NCBI GenBank assembly: GCA_905183005.1
Contig: CAJJDO010000015.1
Span: forward strand, 570,587 to 634,586
Origin: Paramecium pentaurelia
Taxonomy: Eukaryota; Ciliophora; Oligohymenophorea; Peniculida; Parameciidae
Reading direction: 5' to 3'
Length of the DNA: 64,000 nucleotides
The translations under genes and the position numbers were made by a program. Of the stretch, positions 23,548 to 36,878 are shown in pieces; the first letter of the stretch is position 1; every line of letters starts with the position of its first letter. Under the pieces are notes generated by a model. It ran no database searches and was not told where the DNA came from. It worked only from the letters and a program-made list of their open reading frames with translations.

Positions 23548-24646
23548 TGTAAACAACTTACTTTTCTCAGTAGAAATAGATGCTATTGATTGGTTATATT
23601 ATGATCCAAACATAGAAAGAATATTCAGTAATTTTTAAAGTAAAAATGAATAATCAGTGGAAATACAAAGAATAAGCATTCATGAACAACTGATTGGGAA
23701 GTCATAGGTTAAATTGATTTTTCTAGAGGATACAATACTTGTGTTATTTATGATACAAATATTGCTCTTATTTGATTAATCACATTATATTTTATAAGTT
23801 CCAAAAAGAATAAGATTTATAATATAAATTATAATGTATAATTTCAATTATATGATGAGAGAATTCTAAGATTATCTTAAATAATAATCTTTTTTTTTAA
23901 TATAATAAATAAAGGATTGTTAATAATCAAAGCAACATTAAAATATTCATAAATTTATTATAAAACTCATGGTTAACCAGATTACTTTCTAAGATTTACA
24001 CAAGTTTATCCGTCGCAAAATGGTACACTTTTAGTTAATTTGCATCCACATAATTCCAAAGAATCAGTTTCTTATTCTAATGTAAATCGATATGGCTTAA
24101 ATGATGTTCCTTAATGAGAGCCATCACATAATGGCTATAAATAAATCATTGTTTAATTTACTTATTTCTAACTTAATCCACATGAACACCATCTATAGGT
24201 TTTATTAGAAACTTTTGGATCCTCTATTTTTATTGGACCAAGAACAGGTGATGTTGGAATTGGAGTAAATTATTCAACATCAGCTTACTTATGTTGTTTA
24301 TTCAACTTAACCACTTTTCCTGCTTCCTCTAACTCTTTTAATTAGACTGTAAAGCATCTTTTCATTAACATTCTTATCATTTTTCTTATTTATATTAATT
24401 CAAAACTTAAAAAAAATATTAAGAAATTCCTACAATTTTCTAAATCAATTAAATCATACACATAAACATAATCATTTTAAGATTCTTTATAAAGCAATAA
24501 CAATTAATAGATAATGCACATTAATATTACTTTGCATATTTTATTTTTTGAATACTATTTATGATTTTTAATAATATCATAAGTCATTCAAATTAATTAA
24601 TCATATCACAAAGAATATAATTATTTTAATTATGAATTTAGAATCT
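23548..24646. repeat. Direct repeat 1, copy B (1,099 bp)
   Basis: Exact second copy of 22448-23546. After it the sequence continues into new spacer and the membrane-protein gene. Together with copy A it most likely represents one genomic locus. Confidence 0.9.
23967..24380 (-). CDS. CISD3: CISD3-like iron-sulfur protein, copy B
   Basis: Identical to 22867-23280 (intron 24135-24161). It should be counted as the same gene: the copies show no difference in exons, intron or flanks. Confidence 0.75.
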
Positions 24647-24796
24647 ATATGTTATAATAATATATAAAACAATAATAATTAAATTAACAATTATATCTTC
24701 TGATAAATAGGAGATTTATATTTAATAATAAATAATTTATAAAATTATATTTTATATATTATTATATTATTAGTAATGTCTCTATAATTAATTTTA

Positions 24797-26765
24797 TCAA
24801 GATCTAGATCTCAAATATGGAATAGAATTGGGCTAATCATCTGAATAATCAATATCTGCTATTGAATGAGATTTTTTAAAATCAGGTTCTGAAACTTGAA
24901 GATTTAAACTAAGTTTCTAATTAAAAATTTAATCTAATTTAGTTTGATCTTTATTCAAAGTTAAGAATAATTCAATAATGTCTTCATCTAATATTTCAAT
25001 TATATTCTTATCTATTTAATTTAATTCATTTTTCTTTTTCAATTTTGTAAATGATACAAAAGCTTCCTAAAGTTTTAAAAGATCTGACTTTTCATCTTGC
25101 AATATAAATTAATAAGCTTTTTTTGATTCAATTTCTTTAATTTTTTTTTCTGCATCATTTCCAAATAATGCCTCAGGAATTACAGGTTTTGGTAAATAAT
25201 TAAATAATTATAGTTGATCTTCATTTAATAATACCAATTTTAATTTATCAATCTCATAAATTTTAGATATAATATATGCAACATCTAATTTAGACATAAA
25301 TTTATCAGTTGCATATTATATTTACATTTTCTCTTTCTTTTTACATCCTAAACTCATAATAATTATATCTCTTAATGTTAAATTTAAAGATTATTTTTTA
25401 GATTTTAAATATTCACTCATAGTTTTAGAATCTTAAATTTTTTCAAAATTCTTTGATTTAAGAGATCTACCTAAAGATTTAGAAAATGAGGATTTTTTTA
25501 TATCAAAATCTAAAACTCTTTAAGATGATTATTATTTAGGTGATTAAATAATGAAATTATCTTAAACATTTTAATCTTCATCAAAAGAATCATTTGCATT
25601 TTCAAATCTAAATAATTTATTAGCCATTTATAAATTAACAAATTTCTAAATAAGAGGACTCAAAATAGAATAAATTGTTAAAAATAAAACTTAATAGAGA
25701 CCTCCTATTGTACTTAAGATGGCTTAAACTTTAGCATATGATCTAGAATATTCACCCTATCTTTAATCTAGAGTTATATAATGAAGAACTAAAAATTCAT
25801 CATTGTATTCTTCTTATGATTCACGATTAGAATATTAAATTAAACTAGATGAATCAGACTTATCTTCAGTAATCAATCCATAATCAGTAATAACATTAGT
25901 CATTTTTAAATTTTGAATTATAGTTTTTGAATTTGCTATTGACATAGTTGTATATTAAAGTGAAATATATTCTTAAAATGGATCTCCTGGTTATTTCATT
26001 TAAACAAGATTATCAGATAAATGAACCACATAATAACCTGTTTTTAATTCTTTTTAAATGCTTTCAATTGGTGCACATTTATTGTATGAACTTGAATTCT
26101 TACATTATTAAATCATAATTGTAATATATTGATATGTTTTACCAGCAATTTAGCCTTGCAAAATCTAATATATATAATTATAATAAAATTACAGGAGGTG
26201 AGTTATTCCATTATTTTGAATTCAAACATTAAGTATATCCTAAATTGATTGATTAAAAATAATTCTTTTAAACATTTGTAACAAAATGTTAATCATCACA
26301 TGCTTCTGTTGGATATTCAGTACAACTTAAATATTAAAATGAAAAGATACTTCTATTAAATTTTAGTTTTTCCTGTTTATTCATCTATGAGTCTTAATCT
26401 GATACAGTTTTTCACTGTAATAGTAAAATGTGTATTTAATGTTGTAAGAGTATTAAGACTTAGATTAGCAACTGAAATTGCCATCGTAAAGTTATTCATT
26501 AATAAAGGAACAGGCTTTAATAATTAAATAGACTTACAGCAGTATCAGTCATTTAATATTCTGAAAACACAACAAAAGGGTTTTTTCGATCATATAATTA
26601 TATGATTTAATAAATTAAATATAGTAAGCAAATAGTAGTGATCGCTGATGTACAAAAGAAGCCTGTTGAAGTAGTGAATTTACTTTTTTTTAATATTCTC
26701 AATACAGGAGGTTATCCAAATACATCTAATCCACTTAAAAATCCTTATAAACTATTTTTAAACAT
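24797..26765 (-). CDS. Ciliate-specific two-TM membrane protein, 630 aa
   Basis: Three introns (26165-26192, 26326-26350, 26515-26537) leave 631 codons. Begins MFKNSLQGFLSGLDVFGQPP, then a hydrophobic helix near residues 45-65 (GFFCTSAITTICLLYLIYQI). A long, presumably extracytoplasmic part has paired Cys (NCIRLRLID, CTEYPTEACDD, QCLNS, CKNSSSYNKC). The motif RSYAKVQAILSTIGGL precedes a second hydrophobic helix (YQVLFLTIYSILSPLI), followed by a cytoplasmic tail of about 250 charged residues. This Arg-x-Tyr-x-Lys-x-Gln...Ile-Gly-Gly layout recurs in a large ciliate family of unknown function. The topology resembles trimeric channels, but that is not evidence of channel activity. Confidence 0.75.
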
Positions 26766-26855
26766 TTATGTGTTCCTTTTTTGGTACTTAAACATAATTT
26801 CTTAATTTGATATTCTTTTAAGCAATTATTTATTTTAACATTAATTCTTTCAATA

Positions 26856-27164
26856 ATGGTTTTTAAAAAGAGTAAAACTAAAGATAAAAATAATTATAAT
26901 CAAAATCAAGTTGATTCATATGTTAAAACCATGAAAATTAAGTAATCAAATCAAAATTAATAAATGGTAGATTGTAATACTTATACGCAACATTTGTTTC
27001 AAAATCCATTTATTTATTTAGTATTAGATTCATCATAAATAAGTTAAATTTAAGTTTTCTTCAATATTAATATGTTTATTAGAATAGTATATTTTTAAGA
27101 CAATATTACCTTTTATTTTTTAAAAGAATGGCGTTGTCTTAAGAATTTATGTACTTAATATTGA
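26856..27164 (+). CDS. Doubtful short frame, 102 aa
   Basis: An open frame of 102 codons starting MVFKKSKTKDKNNYNQNQ and ending at TGA 27162-27164. Only one stop codon is used in this code, so chance frames of this length occur in AT-rich DNA. The first half is Lys/Asn/Gln-rich, the second half hydrophobic. There is no recognised domain. I keep it because it sits alone in a 750-bp gap between divergent genes. Confidence 0.25.
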
Positions 27165-27519
27165 TTTGAAAAAGAAATATAATAAAAAAGAATATAATAT
27201 ATAGGATTATGATGGTCACAATAATTGCTATATGTTCTTAAAAATTAAATTATAATAATTTAATAGAGAATCAAATAATATTTAAAATAGTACTTTTAAA
27301 TTCTTTAATATTATTTATATTAACATATATATAAATTTTTATGATTTTGTATAGTAAATAAGAAATCCATAAGATTTATATATATGTTATTAATGTACAT
27401 ATAATTTTGATTGAGTTTGAATTAAGTAATTTTATATATAAATTATTATATTAATTGAGTCAACACATCATAATAGTCTGTATTACACATTAATTTAAAT
27501 ATAAATATTCTGAATAATC

Positions 27520-30500
27520 ATGAAAGTAGAGGAAGAGGGAATTTCACTAAAAGGAACTGTGTTAGACCCATTAATTGAAAAGTAGGAAATTAAATTAAGA
27601 GAAATAATACTTAATTAGACAATTTCTTAAAAAAAGTCGTGTAATGAAATCAATAATAGCAAATACTCTATATTGACATTTTTACCTTTAGTATTGTTTT
27701 ATTAATTTTAACATTTCTTTAACTTATACTTTTTAGGATTGACTATTACTTAATTCATACCTGCTTTAAAAGTAGGTAAAATATAATGTTTTATTATATT
27801 AGGATTTATTATCAATTATGTAGGTCCATTATCAATAGTTGTATGTTTATCTATGTGTAAAGAGGCTTATGATGATATTTTAAGACATTCAAGAGATAGA
27901 TAAATAAACAATCAACTTTATTAGATATTAACAATAGAAGGTTTGATGAACAAGAAATCAGGAAATTTATAAGTAGGATAAATTGTTTAAGTGAATAAAG
28001 ATGAAAGAATACCTGCAGATTTATTAATATTAAGAACAGATGATAAGGATGGAAATGCATTTATTAGAACAGATTAATTAGATGGTGAGACAGATTGGAA
28101 ATTGAGAAAATCTATTAAAATAACACAAAATATGGATGATAATTAATTAACATCCATATCTGGATTAATTTAATTTGAATAACCTCATTAAAATATAAAT
28201 ATTTTTAAAGGATTAGTATAAATTGATGAAATAGATGGAAAATAAGTTCGTGAATCAATAAATTTAGAAAATGTTATTTGGGCAAATAGTGTTTTGGCTG
28301 TAGGATAAATTTATGGGATAGTAATTTATAATGGAAATGAGGCAAAAATGATGATGAATTAAAAGAAGGCTTAAACTAAAAAGGGAATTTTTGATGTTGA
28401 AGTTGATAAATTAAGTAAATTATCATTTTTCATTATGATTGTTTTGGCTGTTATCATAACATTATTTAGCAGTCCTCCAAGAGATCTTAGATATGTACTA
28501 TAAATGTATATGAGATATTTAATATTAGTTAGTAACATTATTCCAGTATTAAATTATAATATATAATTAGATTTCTATGAGAGTAAATTTAGAGTTTGCA
28601 AAAATAGTTTATTCTATCAGAATTAATAGAGATAATAAAATTGAAGGAACTATCACCAGGAATTCAAATATACCTGAATCTTTAGGTAGAATTTCCTATT
28701 TATTAAGTGATAAAACTGGTAAATTTAATTATTAATTGAATGAGGCACTCTCACATAAAATGATATGATTTTTAAGAGATTTTCATTAGAAAATGAGAAA
28801 TATACTATTGAACAAGAAGACTTATAAAAAGTAAAATAAATCCTCTATGATTAATTTAAATATTCAAATAAAAAGAATGGAAAAATGAGAGATTTCTTTA
28901 CATGTTTAAGTGTTTGTCATCATGTAACACCAGTAGATGATGAATATGGAAATCGTACATATTAAGCTTAATCTCCAGATGAAATAGCATTAATTAAATT
29001 TGCTGCATAATAAGGTTTCTATATATCATCAAGAGATGATAAAGAAATCATTATACATATAGATTAAAATGAACTAAAAATAATGGAAAGATATTAAATA
29101 TTAAATAGTTTTCCATTTTCAAGTGAAAATAAAAGAATGGGAATAATTCTAAAGAATAATTAAAATTAAATACATTTTTATGTTAAAGGTGCAGATATAG
29201 TACTCAAATAATTATTACCAGAATAATATTAAAGTTATATTGATGAAGAGACAGAAAATCTAGCTAGAATAGGTTTAAGAACACTTGTATTGGCTCATAA
29301 AAAACTATCTTAATAAGAATATGATGAATGGAATCAAGAATATATAAAAGCAACTTAATTAATTGAAAATAGAGAATAGAAAATGTAAAAGTTAATTGAA
29401 TAACTTGAAAGAAATTTAGATTTTATAGGAATAACAGGTGTAGAAGATAAATTATAAGATGTAATTAATAATATTAGATAAGGATGTGTCACATACTATT
29501 GAAAATTTAAAGAATGCAGGAATCAATGTTTGGATGTTGACAGGTGATAAAATGGAAACAGCTATCTGTATTGCTATTCTATCTGGTCTTAAACATGCAA
29601 CATAAAATTTTATTATTATGAAAGATGTTATTGATGAGGTACTATTATAATTATATAATAGATATAAATGTCATTGATTTTATAAAATTTAGAGGCTAAT
29701 TCTAATAATGTATTAGTTATTGATGGAACAAGTTTATAAGAAGCATTACATGGATTTGAATAACAATTTATGAAAGCTGCTATGAATTGTCCTTCAGTAA
29801 TTTGTTGTAGATGTTCTCCTACATAAAAAGCTATAGTAACTGAACTATTAAAGAAATACTCAGGACTTGTTGTAGCAGCAGTAGGTGATGGAGGAAATGA
29901 TGTTGGAATGATATAATCTAGTGATGTAGGAATAGGTGTTGAAGGTAAAGAAGGTAAATAAGCTGCTTTAGCATCTGATTTTTCAATCTTAAAATTCAAT
30001 TCATTAAATTTGCTATTATTATGGCATGGGAGATTATCATACAAAAGAAGTTCTTTACTTTCTTAATTTATTCTACATAGAGGTCTTCTGATTGCCACAG
30101 TTTAAACTATATTTATGTTTTTATTTTACTTTCTGTCAATCAGTTTATTCTCTGGTTTTTTAATGTTTGGATATTCCACTATTTTCACGTATACATTATT
30201 TATATATTTAAGGATGTTTCCTGTATTTTGCATTATTTATGATGAAGATGTTAAACAAGAAATTGCTTTAAGATTTCCACCTCTTTATAAATCAATTCAA
30301 TAAGGAAGGTTACTTAATACAAAGACATTTCTTATTTGGCTATGGAAGGCTGTATTCCAAGGTTTTATTATAATGATTTGTTCAATTCTTTTGATTAAGC
30401 AAGCCTTTTTAAGATTAGAAACAACTGTTTTCACATGTTTAATATTTACATAATATGCTATGACACTTACAGAAGTACTAATAATTAAAATTTAATAGTT

Positions 30501-30756
30501 AGAATCTCTACATATTTATATGATTATGTCAAATTTATTGTCTGTATTGATCTATCTTATGACATTATTATTGTTTCCTGAATAACTCTTAGTATAAGAT
30601 ACAATTGATGTACCATTTTTTGGATGGGTGATCTTAATTTTATTAATGAGTTGGTTACCTTTGTATATTTTAAGGAGAATCTTAAAATCAGTGGATCCAT
30701 CTGATTACGAGAAACTTATGGACTAAGTTTAAAGAGAAACAATTAATACGAATTGA
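27520..30756 (+). CDS. P4-ATPase (phospholipid flippase), copy 2
   Basis: 1,021 residues after seven introns (27776-27802, 28546-28570, 28719-28744, 29461-29482, 29639-29661, 30189-30212, 30475-30498). Motifs: [50 protein letters not shown] and [16 protein letters not shown], all in the order expected for a P4-ATPase. Compared with the flippase at 6787 the sequence is clearly related but diverged, so these are old paralogs. The last two introns are 24 nt without a TGA; their positions match the 28-nt introns of the other copy, which shows they are introns. Start ATG 27520 lies before the N-terminal [11 protein letters not shown] segment. Confidence 0.93.
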
Positions 30757-30837
30757 ATGATTAATTATTATTGTATTTTGATTAAGCTTTTTCTTGTAAC
30801 AAATTTTTGATAGTTATTATTTTTATATAAATATATT

Positions 30838-31564
30838 ATGTCAGCTTTTAAGACTTTAATGAAAATGCCATAAACTAAATTAGCATCGAAATGTATAGCC
30901 TTAGAAGAATTGTTATAGCGTTATTATTAGTTTGAAGAAGTTCATTATGATTTATAAAGCAAATACTAAATTCTTTAAGAAAAATTTGAGAAGCTTAGTC
31001 AATAGCATATATAATTAATGCAAAGCATTTAAAATGATAAAGATTCTATTTCTCAAAAGAGTTATAAAAAATTAGATTCTTACCTTAATTGTGCAGAGAA
31101 AATAGAGTTATGTGCTATTGAAGATCTCGAAACACAAAAACTAATTGAAGAATTGAAGTAATAAAATTAAAAAATGAAAGAGGAAGTCTCTTAAAGTAAA
31201 TAAGAATATCAAAGATTATAATCAATGTATTTTTATTACTATCTAGATTTGAATAAACTTAGACAGAACTACTTAGATCTGCATCTGTAAAAACGGCTTC
31301 AGATTCTAAATATAATTCTCTTATTGATGATAAAAGTAATGATTCTATTTAATCTTATAAAAATGAAATTGCCAGATTAAATAAAATAGTAATTTCTCTT
31401 ATTTAGTGTAGGTAACATCTTTGAGAGTTGAATTATGTCAATATAAAACAAGAGAATATGATGAAGAGTGGATGAAGGCTTAGCTAATTAAATATTAAAA
31501 ATAATCTTAATTATCAAGCAATAATAATAAATCTTTTGACATTCTTGATTATGTTGATAATTGA
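30838..31564 (+). CDS. Coiled-coil protein, 227 aa
   Basis: Two introns (31227-31246 and 31389-31411) leave 228 codons from ATG 30838. Start MSAFKTLMKMPQTKLASKCI, then a coiled coil rich in Gln, Leu, Lys and Glu (QILQEKFEKLSQQHIQLMQS), a Ser-rich region, and an acidic end (DYVDN, TGA). No named family. It starts 81 bp after the flippase gene on the same strand. Confidence 0.6.
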
Positions 31565-32551
31565 TACATCAAATTTATTTAATGAATTCTAATCATAATG
31601 ATCATTGAATGAATATCAATATTTTGTTATTTCTTTTATTATTTACATACATAGATTGATGTACTATTTCATTTATGTATATCTAATTGAATCCTAATTA
31701 TAAATCTTTATTATTACTTTATTAATTTATATTAGATAATTAAATATATTAGCTAAAATTAAGTTGATATAAAATAAATTATGAATGGATTAAGTATTTG
31801 AATTCTAATAAGGAAGATATAATTATTTTATAATAATAATTAGTGTAATATATATAAATAATTGAATCTACTAATATTTGCATTTAACTCAAAGTATATA
31901 TAATCTTTTGTTATTGTTATATAATAGTTGAGTAGCTTATTAATGAATTTTAAAGATATCTTAATAACTCTTAATCTATTTCTATTTTGCAACAAAGATT
32001 TAAAACTAAAATATTGAATAAAATTTATTCTAATTACAACAACATAGAATTTGTTCATTTATGAGAAAGACTTCTTCAATATTAAAATATGCTTAATAAT
32101 ATATTAAAAATTATTATAACAACATAAAATATTTATATCTTAAAATAAACATCAGAATTACATTGAAAGTCTTTCTTACATATTATATAAAATTATCAGA
32201 GGGTCTTAATTAAATCTGATTTTTACATTTATAAAAAACATGCACTCTAGTTGGTATTATTACATTTCTATTTCCTTATTATTATATAGAATTTTTGTTT
32301 AGACATGATAGTATTACATATCTAAATATAATAACAATTATAAAAAGAATTAAGAGTTTAAATAACATAAAGAGTTGTAAACCATATTTAATTACTTAGA
32401 AATCATCAATTACTTATATCATATAGAAATAGCGTCTATATATTTATATTTAAAGAATTGAATTTCACAAAAAAATAATTACATTATTTAAACACTATGT
32501 GAAAATCAAACTTAAAATATTTAGATTTTATATTATTTATATCATCAAATG
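31565..32551. other. Long AT-rich spacer
   Basis: Nearly 1 kb with very high A+T, no frame with coding-like composition and no recognisable RNA gene. Confidence 0.45.
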
Positions 32552-32940
32552 AAGACTTCTTATTAAGCACCTGATAATAAAAACTGGGAAAGTTAATCAA
32601 ACTCTTATGTCATCTACTATAAATTAATTTCAATACTTTATTGAATAAGTGATAAATATCATTAAATGATTTATTTATGTTTTAAACATAAACATCATCT
32701 TTCAATAGATCTAGATCACCTTCTTCTATTGGTTAATAGTAATTTGATGAATTTTATTATTATAATTGAATTGGTGGATTATAATTTTATTATTCGGAAT
32801 TTTACTATTGGTTATATGATGATATTAAAGGTTATTGTCTTCCCTACAATTAAATATCAGTTATCTTTTGTTCTCCAGATTATTTTTGTTTTTTCGCACT
32901 ACAGACTCCCATTAATTTTTATTTTATATTTAATATTTTG
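32552..32940 (+). pseudogene. Possible gene remnant of unknown type
   Basis: A short coding-like start MKTSYQAPDNKNWESQSNSY is followed by stops, and a second patch reads SSFNRSRSPSSIGQQQFDEF, TGA, then LQFYYSEFYYWLYDDIKGY. The pieces do not join through ordinary introns. It may be an eroded gene or chance frames in AT-rich DNA. Confidence 0.25.
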
Positions 32941-33164
32941 ATCAAAACTATTAATATTAATATTAATATTAAGATAGGTTTATATTTAAATATATTCTAT
33001 TATTTATATATTCAAATTTTCATTATGATTTTGCACTAAATACATTGATTATTTTTTTAAGTTCTAGAACCTCTACTTATTGATGGATATACATTTCATA
33101 ATGGATTATAATATATTAATGAAGTTCCTATTTACAATAGATTAATAATTAATATATAATAGAT

Positions 33165-34877
33165 TCACATATCTTCATCACTACTTTCTTTATCTTCTTA
33201 TAACATTGATTATCGATTACTATTCATTTGATCTTACCTAGCAATTATTTATAAAAGATTCAATAGTGATTGCATCCCTCCTGATTATCTTTGATATTGA
33301 TTCCTTTATTATAATAATTAAGTTCTTAAATCTTCAGTAGTCTATTGCTATGTTGATAATTATTTTCTTGAATCTTTTTTTAAATAAACATAGAGTTAAT
33401 TTTTAGTAGGATGAAACTTAATACAAGATATTTCTTTATCATATTCTGATATCTATTTTTAATTAATTAATTACTTAGTATGACTCAATTGGTTTACTTG
33501 ATTTTTGAATATGCCATACCAATAAATCACCTTTATTAGTACCTGCAGCTATTAAATTATAATTAAGCCATCCTATGTCAAATTGATTAATTAAAGAAGC
33601 ATTAATTCTTGATGTAGTTTAGAATACTTTAATCAATTATAAATCTGGTATTGCATATAAATACAATTCTTATATTGTGTCATTTACTAAAATTAAAACA
33701 AAATTAAAATGTTTATCTACAATTGAATTTTAATTATTGTTAGAACTAGAAGTCTAAGAAATTTAATATTTTGTATATAATTTATACAAACTAATTTTAT
33801 TTTAACTAGTTAAAAGCATTAATTCTTTTTATTAATGAGTATGTAATTTTAACAATTTTTCCTCAATTTTTAATCCTCCTTTTCTTTCATTTTCATTCCA
33901 TTCATAAAGCCATCCATCTATTGAAATAGTATAAATATCATATTCATTTTTCTACTTTTTGATAGATTAATCACATAATACAAAATTTAAACATTATACA
34001 ATAGCATTATGTCCTTCAAGTCTATATTTATTTTCTGTTTAAATGTTATATACAAAAACTGTAAAATCTTGAGATGATGTTCCTATATATTTGCTACAAG
34101 GTGAAAATATTATTGATGTTATTGCAATAGTTTATCCAGTTTATATTTTCCTAGGTTTTTACTAATATTCATTTTTTGTGTTGTCAAATTAATATAAATA
34201 AATTTAAAGACCATGAACTAAGGCTTAATATTAACCATTAATAGAAAATTCACAAAAACTGATATTTTTCTACTATTTAATTATATTTAATTAGGAATTA
34301 CAGGTATGCTTTTTAAAAATATTGTAATTTTATTCTAATTTAATATGGAATTGACAATCTAATATTTAATTTGCTTGCTATTATTATAATATGGTCACTA
34401 ATCTATTAGGTTCAATTAATCCAATTTATTTATAGCACAATTATATAATTTCATCTATCAATTCTTATTCTTATTTTACTTTAAGTTCTGGAAGATAAAT
34501 CATTGAAGCATATTAATGTTTTTATTCTTCATCTAAATTTTTTATAAATATATTATTATACCTGAACAAAAATTTGTTATATGATTTCTCAATAATTATA
34601 TTGCTTCTTAAACATTATGTAATTTAAGTAATTTAATATATTTTTATTCTAATAGTTTCAATATACATTTTTTTTTTGTTTCTTTATCTACATATTGATT
34701 AAGGATCTATTCTAATTATATTATGTCATAATTTTTTATTGATTAAGTAATCAATTCTAAATTTTAAGGATCTAGTTAGATTTATGATTGTTCCTAGAGT
34801 TTCTAGAAAGTATTATCATATTTTAATTATCTTAAAAATTACAGAATTAGTTTTATTTTTTCTTCCTTATTATTCAT
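33165..34877 (-). CDS. LisH/CTLH-WD40 protein related to WDR26/GID7
   Basis: 553 residues after two introns (33453-33474, 34533-34561). N-terminus about 1-190 is helical and fits the LisH-CTLH arrangement of WDR26/Gid7 (ILQFLRQLKYDNTFQKLQEQ, then KLLKLHNVQEAIQLLRNH, then LIEPNRLVTILQQQQANQIL). WD40-type strands follow (CEFSINGQYQALVHGLQI; SPCSKYIGTSSQDFTVFVY; YTISIDGWLYEW; LIAAGTNKGDLLVWHI). The C-terminus is Gln-rich and acidic (KESSDEDM). WDR26/Gid7 belong to the CTLH/GID ubiquitin ligase; the WD part here is divergent, so the role is inferred from architecture. It is divergent from CCT-beta with 47 bp between starts. Confidence 0.7.
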
Positions 34878-34924
34878 TTAATATTTGATTAAAAAAAATT
34901 TCTTTTTTTAATTGACCATAAATA

Positions 34925-36698
34925 ATGGATATCGTTGGAGTAAAGCATTGTTATTATCATAGAATGTATTGCCATAAGTTTTGAAAGACGAAGCTACTGA
35001 AGATAAAGGAGAGATGGCCAGATTGGTAAATTATTCATTATTAACATTCAAAGTAAAGCTTTGTAGGAGCAATTGCAGTTGCAGATCTAGTAAAAACAAC
35101 CTTAGGACCAAAAGGAATGGTATTAGTTATGAATAAATTTAATAGGATAAAATATTAAAGCCAACAGGACCAGGTTAAGAAATGACTCATATTACTGTAA
35201 CCAATGATGGTGCTACAATTCTAAAGTCAATGTATGTTGAGAATCCTGCAGCAAAGATTCTTATAGAGATCAGTAAGACCTAGGATGAGGAAGTAGGAGA
35301 TGGAACAACAACAGTTGCAGTATTGGCAGGTGAATTATTGCGGGAAGGAGAGAAATTAATCTAAAAAAGAATTCATCCATAACATGTTATAGCTGGATGG
35401 AGAATTGCTAGAGATGTAGCCTTAAAGAGATTAAGAGATATTTGTAATGAATTATATATATTTTTGATTAGCTACTGAAAATGATATCAATTCATAAGAA
35501 TTTCATGATGATTTAGTAAAGATAGCTAGAACAACATTAAGTTCAAAGTTAATAACAACAGATAGAGATTATTTCGCTGATTTATGTGTTAAAGCAGTAC
35601 TTCGATTAAAAGGATCATCTAATTTGGATTATATTCAAATAATAAAACTTCCAGGAGGTACAATAAGAGATTCTTATTTGGATGATGGATTTATTTTAAA
35701 GAAATAGATTACTATAGGATGTAAGAGAAGAATTGAGAATGCAAAGATTTTGGTTGCTAATACTGCTATGGATTATGATAAAATTAAAATATATGGAACA
35801 AAAGTTAAAGTTAATTCAATGGATAAAGTAGCAGAAATAGAAGCTGCTGAAAAGGAAAAGATGAAACATAAAGTTGATAAGATTCTTAAATATTAACCAA
35901 CAGTATTTGTTAATAGATAATTGATTTATAATTATCCAGAATAATTATTAGCAGATTCTGGAATTACTGTTATAGAACATGCAGATTTTGAAGGAATGGA
36001 AAGAGTAGCTGCAGCAACAGGAGCAGAAATCTTATCAACATTTGATGCTCCTGAAAGATCATAATAAGTATTAGGTCATTGTGATTTGATTGAAGAAATT
36101 ATGATTGGAGAAGAAAAAGTAATATATATATATAATATAATATATTAGATGATTAAATTCACAGGATGTAAGAAAAATGAAGCATGTACTATTGTATTAA
36201 GAGGAGCTAGTACTCATATTTTGGATGAAGTTGATAGATCAATTCATGATGCATTATGTGTTTTAATTACTACAGTCAAAAATAAAAGAGTTGTTTGGGG
36301 TGGTGGAAATTCAGAAATGTAAATGGCAGCTGCTTGTGAAGAGGAAGCCAAAAAAGTATAAGGAAAATAAGCATTTGCAATTGAAGCATTTGCTAGAGCT
36401 CTAAGATAGATTCCAACCATTATTTGTGATAATGGAGGTATATATACTTATAGATTTGATTCAAGGTTATGACTCAGCTGAATTAATATAAAATTTCAAA
36501 GTTGAATTATAAAAAGGCAATTAAACATGTGGATTAAATATGACAGATGGAACAATTGGAAATATGAATGAATTAGGTGTTAAAGAATGTTTAAGAGTAA
36601 AAGAATAAGCATTGATGGCTGCAAGTGAAGCAGCTGAATTAATTATGAGAGTTGATAATATTGTTAAATGTGCACCAAGAAAGAGAGAAAGAGCATGA
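34925..36698 (+). CDS. CCT2: Chaperonin TRiC/CCT subunit beta
   Basis: 534 residues after six introns (34934-34962, 35026-35053, 35120-35145, 35444-35471, 36119-36148, 36438-36465), the same length as the human protein. Group II chaperonin signatures: [36 protein letters not shown], and [10 protein letters not shown] (GGG near the C-terminal part). Beta-specific blocks include [23 protein letters not shown] and [12 protein letters not shown]. It acts in the cytosolic hetero-oligomeric ring that folds actin and tubulin. The first exon is only three codons (MDI). It converges on the poly-Gln membrane protein, 29 bp between stops. Confidence 0.97.
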
Positions 36699-36727
36699 GT
36701 TAAATATAAATAATACAAATATAAAAA

Positions 36728-36795
36728 TCATAATTAGTTTTAATTTTTTTTAATTAGATGTCTTCCTTCATAATTTGATTATTCCAATTAAATTG

Positions 36796-36878
<83 letters not shown>

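Noticed and set aside
22867..24380. Two CISD3-like paralogs in tandem
   Set aside because: Copies are identical including non-coding DNA and are separated by a single N, so they are one locus.
29628..30044. 138-codon minus-strand frame inside the second flippase
   Set aside because: It overlaps the conserved hinge region of the ATPase and shows no domain of its own.
36521..36718. Minus-strand frame over the end of CCT-beta
   Set aside because: The plus strand encodes the conserved CCT C-terminus there.
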